A DNA stretch of 64,000 bases from positions 1,860,001-1,924,000 of the forward strand of contig JAULSN010000009.1 of assembly GCA_033439765.1 (NCBI GenBank), written 5' to 3'. This DNA comes from Lasiosphaeria ovina (lineage: Eukaryota; Ascomycota; Sordariomycetes; Sordariales; Lasiosphaeriaceae). Below the pieces are notes generated by a model that did not search any database, had not been told where the DNA came from, and worked only from the letters and a program-made list of their open reading frames with translations. The position numbers were made by a program, and so were the translations under genes. Positions 35,668 through 45,272 of this stretch are shown piece by piece (position 1 is the stretch's first letter; every line of letters starts with the position of its first letter).

Positions 35668-36342
35668 CTAAAGGCGCGAGCCGTGCACGACCTTCATGTC
35701 AACGGCCATCTCGCGACCATGGTCGCTGACGACGAGAACACGGACGCTTCCACGGCCGGACTCGAATGCCTTCTGCAAACGGGTCCACAGGCTGCTCTGG
35801 TCAATGACGGGCAGGCTTTGCTTGACATCGCCAGTCTCAGTCATGGCGACGATGCTGCCATCTTGCATGTCAAGAACGCGGTACTGCTTGAAGACAGGAC
35901 CAAGCATGGTCTGGACGACGACGCTGGGGGCAGGGTTGGTCACGAACGACGACTCCTCGTGCAGCTGCTTGGTGAAGAGATCCACACCAAGATAACGGTG
36001 CTGGCCAGTAGCAGAAGAGGTCGAAATCCGGATCACCTGACAGGGGCGGCCCTGGAGGATAAGGATGTCACCGAGACGGATGTGGTGAGATGGAATGGTC
36101 ACAGTGTTGGGCGCCGCAGTGTCCTCTGAAGTGCGCCGAGTAGCGCGAGACTCGCGAACCTCGGAAACCTCAACGCGGTCATGGCCTTGAGGGTGAACAA
36201 TTCGGTCAGCCAACTTGTGAAGTCCGTGACGGAGAGAGTGGTGGTGACCTGAGGTTGTACAGTGAGTACACCTGTGGCTGTGACAGGGGGGACAAGGTGA
36301 GTCAAGCAAAGAGTGCTTACCGTCTTCGTCGTAGTAACCCAT
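35668..36342 (-). CDS. HEX1, Woronin body core protein
   Basis: Exons 36342-36321 and 36248-35668, with a 72-nt intron (36249-36320), give a 200-residue protein starting MGYYDEDG, like Neurospora HEX-1 (MGYYDDD, about 176 residues). The C-terminal domain, from TVTIPSHHIRLGDILILQGR onward, carries the conserved blocks PAPSVVVQTMLGPVFKQYRV and VKQSLPVIDQSSLW. It ends in SRL, a type 1 peroxisomal targeting signal. HEX1 descends from eIF5A. It is imported into peroxisomes, self-assembles into hexagonal crystals, and forms Woronin bodies that plug septal pores after hyphal wounding. A His-rich stretch (HHHSLRHGLHK) follows the intron. The frame is open through the intron and far upstream of this ATG (separate entries), so longer isoforms are likely. 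This ATG is the first one in the spliced transcript. Confidence 0.95.
   Translation of the reverse strand: MGYYDEDGKHSLLDSPCPPCHSHRCTHCTTSGHHHSLRHGLHKLADRIVHPQGHDRVEVSEVRESRATRRTSEDTAAPNTVTIPSHHIRLGDILILQGRPCQVIRISTSSATGQHRYLGVDLFTKQLHEESSFVTNPAPSVVVQTMLGPVFKQYRVLDMQDGSIVAMTETGDVKQSLPVIDQSSLWTRLQKAFESGRGSVRVLVVSDHGREMAVDMKVVHGSRL
36249..36320 (-). other. In-frame, stop-free HEX1 intron
   Basis: The intron is bounded by GTAAGC and CTCAG. It is exactly 72 nt, a multiple of three, with no in-frame stop. Retention would insert 24 residues rich in Cys and His, with CPPC and CTHC motifs, right after MGYYDEDG. Confidence 0.75.
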
Positions 36343-37173
36343 CTTGACTTGGTGGCGGTGAGAAGCGTGGCGGGGAGCGTCAACGGTCTCTTCGGTGATC
36401 TTAACGTCCTTGTGATAGACGGAACGAGGAGCGGGGGGGTCGACGGTGATTCCGGTTACGCTGGTTGACTGCTGGTACTGAGGGCGGTAGCTAGGGGCGT
36501 CAACGGTGGTAGCGTCGACGTGGATGGTCTCTTTGTAGGCGGGGCGGCGGATGGAACCGTCGACAGTAGAACCGGACACGCGAACCTCTTCACGATAGTT
36601 GGGCTGGAAGCGAGAGCGGTATTCACGTTCGGCAACGTCGATGACAGTGTTGTGGGGGCGGTGAGTGGTGTCGAACTCGATGCGTGACTCTGCGTAGGAG
36701 GATTCGGGCCTGAGAGCAGAAGGTCAGCTGAAAGTGCATTTTTCCGAGGCAAAGTAACTCAGCCCCTCCCCTAGGCCAACCGTCTCGGGCGTGGAGACAC
36801 TCCATCGACAGACCCGTCCTCGCCCATACCCATGCCTGGCTGGCTGGTGGAGACGGCCAATTTCAAGCAAAAGCTCTCTAGTTTCACAACATGGATGAAC
36901 TGACCTGCGGTGCTCTTCGCGGATGCCGGGACGGCGGTATCGCTCCTCTTCACGAGTGATGCGGACCTCTTCCTCACTGAAGCGACGCTCTCCGCGAGGA
37001 GGAAGATCGACTTGGGCTTGGAAAGAAGAGTGTTGACCCTCCCGTCCGGCGTGGTGGGGGAGTTTGATCTCTAGCTCTTCGTGGGTCTGTGTCTGTGTGG
37101 CAGCGGGCTCAGTTTCCCGATACGAAGACGGGAAGATGCTGAAGGGAACCGGGACGCGGGCTTCAAAGTCCAG
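36343..37173 (-). CDS. Putative non-AUG-started N-terminal extension of HEX1
   Basis: Upstream of the HEX1 ATG the same frame is open for about 216 codons, back to TGA at 37186-37188. It runs across a phase-consistent 195-nt intron (36710-36904; junction EEHRR then PESSYAES). It includes exact tandem 20-residue repeats, each beginning TVD: TVDGSIRRPAY, TVDAPSYRPQY, TVDPPAPRSVY and TVDAPRHASHR. That periodicity makes translation likely. Yet neither leader exon contains any ATG in any frame, while the 195-nt intron has five. The best near-cognate start I see is CTG at 37173, with A at -3 and G at +4, giving 212 extra residues. The alternative is an unseen upstream exon carrying an ATG. Confidence 0.55.
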
Positions 37174-37188
37174 GTTGGCGACCTTTCA

Positions 37189-39928
37189 CGGCGCGAAGAG
37201 GCAGTCTTCTGTTCGACCTTCCGGAGTACGAAAGGAAGACAAGAAGATCCCTCTTGCTTCTTTTCCTAGAAAGAAGTCGAAAGAAATGAGAGAAGGCGGT
37301 CAACTAAGCGACCCGTCTTCTTTAATTTTCAATCGATTTCTCTGGAGGATAAGGAGTTGGGTGAAGGGACGGAAGGTTGGATTTGATGCTTTGGTTGTGG
37401 TGGAAAGATAGATGGGGAAAAGGAGAGAGAGGGATCGGAACAGACGAGGGCGCAGCTGCACGAGCGAGCCACTTCAAATATTGGGCGAAAGCGCTTCCTG
37501 GTTCTGGTTGTCGGGGGGCGCCGTTGCTGGCTGGCAGGGGGCCGTGGGACAGAGACAGGAGCGGGAGACGACGGGGACGTGTGCAGAGTCCAATGGGATG
37601 GTGCGAATTACTGGGTGGCAGCTCAGGCGCCAGGATCTCTCACAGGGAAATCACCACAGAGGGCAAGAGCTCTGGAGCTCTGTTTACATGGTGTGGGGAA
37701 CTACTTGTTTATTGCCCATTAAAGCGGCTTAGCGTCCCCGGTTTTGTCCCCACGCTGCATCTCTGATTGCTCGGCCGTGCGGGTCTTGGCCCCCCAGCCC
37801 CCTGTCAATCTCGTTTCCCGGGGCCTAGCAAAAAACGCGTCCGAACCAATTTGGAGCTAGGAGCTGTCTCGAAGGGAGCTGAAAGCGAATCGCGTCTTTT
37901 TCTCGACGGCAGAAATCGCATGCATCGCCAGCACCATCCAGTGTGAACCCACCTTCCAGCCTCTCGAATTCGAATTGCGGCGTCTCGATTTACTGCTCAC
38001 TCGGCCACTGGATTTCGAAGCTGCCGGTTTCGCAAGGCTCTCACACTGCTGCTGAGTGTTATTCCTTATCCAATGCTAGGATGCAATTTGGCACACGCGC
38101 GTCTTGGCCTGCTCCGGCCCTCTCAATCTCTGAACTGGCCCACTCAGGGCGAGTCCTGAGCGCCACTGGTAGGGTCGAGGAAAGCTGACAGGCGAGCCAG
38201 TCAAGTCCCACACCGGGGAGCACAGCAGATCTCGGGGTTTGTCGCAGCACACCCCCTTCCTCCAGGTGGGAAATGGGGGTGTGTGCTAGCCAGTTGTGGT
38301 GATCTTGGGGGGTGGTTGGGCTGTGCTGTGGACAAGCTCCTCACTTCAGCAACGCAACTCAACTGGCTGCTGCTGCAACTGCTGCTGCAGTAAAATCTGC
38401 AGGCTGGATGCCGACATGGCTGATCGCCAGAAGCTGTTGGACTCAATTGGTCCTCAGTTGTGCCTTCAAACAACGTCTCCCAGCCTCCTCGGCGGCCTTT
38501 TCAAAGATCGTGGGTTGATGCCATTGGTTTGTTTGGGCTCAACCCTCCACAACGTATGCAAGCCCCATGCAAGCTAGAGACACTCTATCCTCAGCGTCAG
38601 ACAATCAGAGTCGAGGCCGTGGTGTAAATGTGGCCCACACCACACCTGATAGACCGGTCACCGCCGCCGCCGGAAACTCAGGTGCTTCATCCAGAGGCGG
38701 CAGCCCGAAACATTCTGCTTCGCTGTCCAACTGCTCGGATGGATACATACAGCACAAGCCGAGCCAGCCAAAAAGAGATAAAGTCAATCGCTGTCTCATT
38801 TCTTGAACATCAGATTTAAAGCCGAGGTTCTCAATCTTCTCCACTCGGGCCACGCCCATCGATGCCGTTGTCGTAGCAACTTTCCCGGTTTTGCCGCCCC
38901 CCTGATTTTCGCTTGCGCTAAGCCCGGGTGAACCCGCCCGGGTGCCCCCCTCCATCTGCTTTGGTTCCATGTCACATGCTGAGGCGCCTGGGTTTGGCGG
39001 AAGACTCCCTAACCTTAACCGCCAATAAGACAGAAAACACGGCGGCAGTTGGACTGAGTGGCCGCTGCAAGCTACGAATTACTATTCCGTATATGAATGG
39101 AAACTCAACTTCTTGAATGTTTGGCTGACAGGCGATATGTGCATGGCTTCCATTATGTCGCTTACATGGCGGCTACTGTAACAGCAAGAGTTAGAGGGCT
39201 GTTCTCAATTTCGAGTAATTCACGTTGTAGTCGAGTATACAAGTCGCATTTGGAAATCAACATGGCCTGAGCTAAGGTTCCGGATACCAGCATCAGGTCG
39301 ACTACCTAACCCATCCAGCGGAAGAGTCTCGTCGAACTGATTCCAGTTGCCAGACTAACCTGATAAACGCGCGACGAAAGTGACACTCTCTGGTGAGCAT
39401 CAACGTGCTTAGGCCTAGGGATAATTAAAACTTAACCAACCTTGATTTTCGATAAGAGCTGTAATTCCAACTTACAAGCCCTTCTTTTTGCTCCCTCTTG
39501 CCTTCCAAGTTCCATGTTACGGACGATGAAGATGAAGACTGAGCCATGCCATTACCGGAGTGAGCACCATAAATCGGGGCTCGAACATACCGGTGGTCTC
39601 AAAGCCGCCCGCCTCTGCCCCGAGTTGTATATCCAGAAGTCTTTTCTTCGAATTAAATTGCATATGATGCTGCCAGTCTTGTTTTTTTCCCCTCAGTCTC
39701 CTCGTATGGTGGGATTGAAGTCGCCGCTGGTTCAGGCGTGACGGAGCTTCGATATATAACGTTAGTGGGGCTGCCGTGAAACTCCACCCCCACTTGTTTA
39801 GGCTATGTCGATATAGTACCCCTCCATGACATCTGAAGGCCTACGCGACTTTTAAGTTGTCATACAATCGTCACGTCAGACACAAACGAGCCGTCTGTTA
39901 AGGTTATCGCAAAGAGAGTATCGCCGAT
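37189..39928. other. Divergent promoter region between HEX1 and the Rqc2 gene
   Basis: About 2.7 kb without coding evidence. The HEX1-proximal 500 bp are C/T rich on the minus strand and lack ATG on that strand up to about 37680, so they are probably untranslated leader. Confidence 0.55.
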
Positions 39929-42900
39929 ATGAAGCAGAGATTCTCGTCCTTGGACGTCAAGGTATGCATGCGCACTCTCTGCCTTGAGGGACTTTGAACC
40001 TGGCTGACGTCGTGGGGCTCGCGTCCAGGTTGTCGCCCACGAGCTGTCCGAGGCGCTCGTGTCTCTGCGTGTCGCCAACATCTACGATCTGAACTCCAAG
40101 ATCCTCCTCCTCAAGTTCTCGAAGCCCGACAACCGACAGCAGCTTCTCATTGAGTCGGGGTTTCGGTGCCACTTGACCGACTTTGCCCGCGCCGCTGCCC
40201 CCGCGCCCAGCAACTTCGTTAGCCGCCTTCGAAAATTCCTCAAGACGCGCCGGGTTACGGCCGTATCGCAGATCGGCACCGATCGCATCATCGAGTTTCA
40301 GTTTAGCGACGGCGCCTACCGCCTGTATCTCGAGTTCTTTGCTGGCGGAAATATCATCCTGACCGATGACCAGCTCAAGATCCTGACCCTTCTGCGCATC
40401 GTTCCCGAGGGAGAGGGCCAGGAACCCCAGCGAGTCGGCTCGACCTACACACTCGAGAATAGGCAGAACTATGGGGGCGTCCCGCCGCTGGCCGAGGACC
40501 GCCTGCGCAATGCGCTAAAGACGGCCGCGGACCAGGCCGTCTCGAAGCAGACCAAGAAGAGGAAGGCTTCGGACGAGCTGAGGAGGGGCCTGGCGACGAC
40601 AATCACCGAGCTACCCCCAGCTCTTGTCGAACATGTGTTCCGGGTCACAAAATTCAACCCAGCCACGAAGCTGGCTGAGATTCTCGATAACGAAGCCCTC
40701 TTCAACAGCTTGTTCGAGGCATTGCTGCAGGCACGGTCTACCCTCGACGGGCTCACCAGCTCACCGACCGCGAGAGGATATATCATTGCCAAGCCAAGCC
40801 CGCATGTGCCCACCGCCTCTGCGAAAGAGGAAGAGACGGCTCAGGTAGACAAGGCCAAGTATCTCTTGTATGAAGACTTCCAGCCTTTTCTACCAAAACA
40901 GTTTGAAGACGACCCGAATTGCCAAATCCTGCCATTTGACGGCTACAACAAGACGGTCGATGAGTTCTTCTCCTCTCTCGAGGGTCAAAAGCTGGTGTCC
41001 AGACTGCACGAGCGAGAAGCAACGGCCAAGAAGAAGCTCGATGCCGCTCGCCAGGAACAGGCAAAGCGGATCGAAGGCCTTCAAGAGATCCAGATGATGA
41101 ATCTCCGAAAGGCAGCCGCCATCGAAGCCAACGTAGAGCGTATCCAGGAGGCAATGGACGCCATAAATGGGCTGCTTCAGCAAGGCATGGACTGGGTCGA
41201 CGTTAACAAACTTGTCGAGCGAGAGCAAAGACAGAACAACCCGGTTGCCGAAATCATCAAGCTCCCCATGCGGCTAGATGAGAGCATCATCACCCTACTG
41301 GTCGGGGAAGCAGAGGAACAAGAGCCCGAAAACGAGAATTTCGATTTCGACTCTGAAACAGACAACGAGTCGCCTGGCGAGGCCGAAGTAGACAAGTCCA
41401 AGCCGGTAGATAAGCGCCTTGAGGTTGACATCAATCTCAAAATCAGCCCGTGGAACAACGCAAGGGAATACTACGAACAGAAGCGCACGGCAGCCAGCAA
41501 GGAGAAGAAAACCATCGGCCAGTCTGCTATGGCGTTGAAGAATACCGAACAAAAGATTGCCGAGGATCTCAAGAAAGGTCTCAAGCAAGAGAAGCCAATC
41601 CTGCAGCCCATAAGGAAGCAAATGTGGTTTGAGAAATTCACCTGGTTTATCTCATCTGACGGCTACCTTGTTCTTGGTGGCCGGGACGCCCAGCAAAACG
41701 AGATGCTCTACAAGCGGTACCTGAGAAAAGGCGACATATACGTGCATGCCGACACGCACGGTGCTGCAAGTGTGATCATAAAAAACAACCCCAAGACTCC
41801 GGATGCCCCGATCCCTCCTTCTACACTTGCTCAGGCTGGAAACCTAACAGTATCCTGTAAGTTTTCTAGGGGCACGCCCGCTCTTCTTGCCCCCTTGATA
41901 TGATCAAATGGAGGAACATGGTGCTAACCGGTCCCTTTGAAATAGGCTCGAGTGCTTGGGACTCCAAAGCTGGCATGGGTGCCTGGTGGGTGTATGCCGA
42001 CCAGGTTTCGAAGACTGCGCCTACGGGCGAGTTTCTTCCTGTCGGGTATGTATCTTGGGGGTCTCGGTCTTGGTGCTTCATTGCTTGTGTAGTAATTACT
42101 AACATTTCTGCTCAAGGTCATTTATGATCCGCGGGAAAAAGAACTTTTTGCCACCTGCTCTCTTGATACTGGGTTTCGGATTGATCTTCAAGATATCGGA
42201 GCAGAGCAAAGCAAAACACGTCAAGCATAGGCTTTACGACATCGGGCACGACAATGGGCCACCTTCAGAGTTGAAGGCCACAGAGTTTGAAGGGAAAGAA
42301 CCGCCATCTGAAAGCGGCGCCCACCCCGCTGACTCAGAGGAGGATTCTGACAGCGAAAACGAAGATGGAGACGAGGAAGAGGGTGAGGGCGATAAAAGGA
42401 TTAACCCTTTGCAATCACGCCCGTCAGGTCAGAAGGAATTCCCGGAGCGCGAAGCACTAGCGGCTGCTGGGACGCCAACCAACGAGATGGCACAACTTGG
42501 GCTGTCCGGAGAGCCCGCTGAACCCGCTCAGCAAAGCGAAGAGAAGTTGAATGACGGTGTGGAAGAGGAAGAGGAAGATGAAGAGAACTATGACCGGCAT
42601 GCACATGCGACGCCCCCCTCGCGAGCAGGGACGCCATCAACCCAATCACAGCCCACAAAGGCCCCGCTCAAGCGCGGCCAGAAAAACAAGGCAAAGAAGA
42701 TTGCGGCGAAGTACAAGGACCAGGATGAAGAAGACCGCGTTCTCATGGAGACTCTCATGGGCGTCACGGCAGCGCGCCAAAAGGCCGAGGCGGAAGCAGC
42801 CGCCAAGGCGCAGCGAGAAACCGATGCTGCCGCAGCCCGAGAGCGGAAGCGGGAGCAACAGGAGCGGCTCAAGAGGCAGATTGCAGAGCATGAAGAAGTA

Positions 42901-43377
42901 CGCCGCCTGATGCTCGAGGAGGGCGTCGAGGTTCTCGACGAGTCCGAGGCCACCGAAATGACGGCCCTCGACGGCCTCGTCGGCACCCCTCTACCCGGCG
43001 ATGAGATCCTCGAAGTCATCCCCTTCTGCGCCCCTTGGAACGCCCTCTCCAAAGTGAAGTACAAGGCGAAGCTCCAGCCGGGCAACACAAAGAAGGGAAA
43101 GGCCGTCAAGGAGATTATCGAGCGTTGGCGTATCGCCACGTCTAAGAAGCAGGTCATAGACGACGCCGCGACGGACCCAGAGAAGATGTGGCCCCGCGAG
43201 GTCGAGCTCATCAAGGGACTCAAGGCCGAAGAGGCGTTCAACTGCGTCCCCGTTGGCAAGGTCACCGTCATGATGTCGGGGGGCGCAGGTGGCGGCGCCG
43301 GTGGTTCCGCGTCGTCCAAGAGCAGTGGCGGACCCGGAAAAGGTAGAAAAGGAGGGAAGGAGTCAAAAAAGAGGTAG
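39929..43377 (+). CDS. Rqc2/NEMF (Tae2) ribosome quality-control factor
   Basis: Four exons (39929-39961, 40029-41856, 41946-42045, 42117-43377) encode 1073 residues. The first exon supplies MKQRFSSLDVK, joined in phase to VVAHELSEALVSLRVANIYDL. Domain order is an NFACT-N fold (LNSKILLLKFSKPD, FLKTRRVTAVSQIGTDRIIEF, TDDQLKILTLLR), helical and coiled-coil segments (LHEREATAKKKLDAARQEQ), then an NFACT-R block (KFTWFISSDGYLVLGGRDAQQNE, YVHADTHGAASVIIKN, GMGAWWVYADQVSK, FMIRGKKNFLPPA). A long acidic and basic low-complexity region follows. The conserved C-terminal domain (EVIPFCAPWNALSKVKYKAK) ends in a Gly/Lys tail. The protein binds the 60S subunit with its stalled peptidyl-tRNA, recruits the Ltn1 ligase and directs C-terminal Ala/Thr (CAT) tailing. 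All introns (67, 89 and 71 nt) keep phase. Confidence 0.96.
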
Positions 43378-43704
43378 GCTTCGGGCCGTTTTGTAAATGC
43401 GTGGTTTCCACTACAGAGACCTGAGATGGGTGGTTGTTCATAATTCTTTTGGTCTGTGGAGGGAAACATGCATGAGCCCTTGTAGGTACTACCTAGGTAG
43501 GTAGTGTCTTATATTAATAGCATCGCGCAAAATCGGAGCAAGGAACGAAGTAGATGCTGGCACCGGATATGGTGGCATAGCGTGGTATTCCTTTTCTCAA
43601 GAAGAAAAAGGATAAAAAGGTGAAGAAGGGAGAAGGGGGAAAGGGGGAAAGAAAGACGAAACATCCCCTATCAATAAACACTTGAACGGAGCCAGAATGA
43701 TAAA
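43378..43704. other. 3' flank of the Rqc2 gene
   Basis: Contains a palindromic ACCTAGGTAGGTA-type repeat near 43489-43504. No gene is seen. Confidence 0.6.
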
Positions 43705-43809
43705 TGACAAGGGTGGGATTCGGAACCACGCCCCATTACTGAGACCAGGAGAGTTTTGAAATTCAGGTTGTCCCGAACCTGGCGCCTTAGACCGCTTGGC
43801 TACCTTGCC
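43705..43809 (-). tRNA. tRNA-Leu-like gene with intron, CGG anticodon and damaged B box; probable pseudogene
   Basis: The minus strand folds as a class II tRNA: acceptor GGCAAGG with CCTTGTC (one G-T pair), a D arm GCCAAGCGGTCTAAGGC typical of Leu, anticodon stem CCAGG/CCTGG, a long variable arm and a T arm. An intron follows position 37 and pairs with the anticodon loop (TTCGGG with CCTGAA). The anticodon reads CGG, which is proline. An A at position 35 would give CAG (Leu) and make that intron pairing perfect. The T arm has G53 to T and T55 to C changes from consensus, which should weaken the B box and the T-loop fold. Best read as a decayed tRNA-Leu(CAG) copy; a functional odd tRNA is less likely. 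Confidence 0.65.
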
Positions 43810-45272
43810 TTTGATAGATACTGGGTCCGCAATCCACTTCTGTAAACTTAGGAATAGTGGATGGTAGCTGTGGTAGCTGGCTGGTCTAAGGTAGTTGACA
43901 TTCACGGAAGGTTCTGCTGGCAGGTGGACTTTGGCACTACGTAGGGTAGTTAGGTAGTTAGGTGGTTATGCACAGAAGAACGTGTCATCTGCTCGTGTCG
44001 TGGACAGGGCTTTTTGGAGTCGTTTCTCTGTTCTACAGGGAAGGGAAGACCTGGTTTCGTCTGGCTACATCATCCGTATGCAGGCGGCGGACTACGCGCA
44101 GGGAAGGCCCTGTCTTTGCTGCGAAGGGCCGGGGTTATAGTCCAGACTGAACACGCAGCTCAAGGAAACACAGGAGGAAAGAGGACCGATCGACATGAAG
44201 GAATTTGCAGCTCTTCCCAATGTGGCCAGCTATCGAACACCATAGAGACCGGCAACTTATCTAGAATAGTTCGCTGCTCTCCTTTGTGTAAAGACTCGCC
44301 GCCTTTCAACACAACATCCACATGCAAGTATATACATACATACACACATACATTTATTCGTAGCTGCTCTGGGCTACCTAGATACAACAAACAATACAAC
44401 ACAACAGCAACCACAATTGCGCGGGAGAGAACCCCCAGGCTGGCTTCGTCGTTTCACACGTAACTGCGTACACACATATATGCCACCATCTCGTAACGAC
44501 GTGACCATACTCAAATAGTCGTTCGTAGCCAAGGTATATTCATTGGCCATGAAAAAGTAAATCAAACAAACAGACAACAACAGGGGTATTCTTCATCCAC
44601 ACCATGCCATCGTATATACAGGTCATGTCATCTCATGTTGCCACACAAATCCTGCATCTGCCATCGTCATCCGCTGTCGTGGGGGTTGGTTACCCAGCCA
44701 AGCCCTGTTGACCAAAGGGCAACGCAGTGCAGCTAGTATAATACCAATAATGATCATGCTCAAAGTAAAAATAAAATAAGAAATAGTAATAGCGGCAGCG
44801 ACCGTGAGGTAAGTAAGGTAGGCAGAGAAGATGTGCGTAATGGGTGCCGGTTAAATACAAAAGTGGTAGGTAGGGTAGGTAACGTAGGTAAGTCTATATC
44901 AACTTGGGACAAAGAGAGATAGAAAAAAACTCGTTCGAAAAAAACCTTTCCCGAAAATATTTGACGTTGGAGAACGTTTAGGCCGAACAAAACCAGGCCA
45001 AAGAAAGAAGAAAAAACTATACACATGAACCTCAAACAAGAACAGACATACGCTCCAATGTTCTGATATGAAGATACTTTCGCCTCATGTTTCCCAATTC
45101 ATGAGCCCAAAACTATGAAATACAATATCCGTGACCACGCCTGCGCCCGATATGCTAACCATGCTATTTAACCCCCGCCAAATACGCAAAAACAGAGCTA
45201 TGGGACATGAATAATTACGATGCGAAACATATGCAACTCGAATCGCTGCTCCTCAAAAAAGACATGTTTCTT
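43810..45272. other. Intergenic between the tRNA-like gene and the 3' end of Med12
   Basis: No gene is recognised. Short CATA repeats occur near 44325-44350. The part nearest Med12 probably holds its 3' untranslated region. Confidence 0.6.

Noticed and set aside
42588..43469. 293-codon minus-strand frame
   Set aside because: Antisense to the acidic and lysine-rich region of the Rqc2 gene, which has clear conserved domains.
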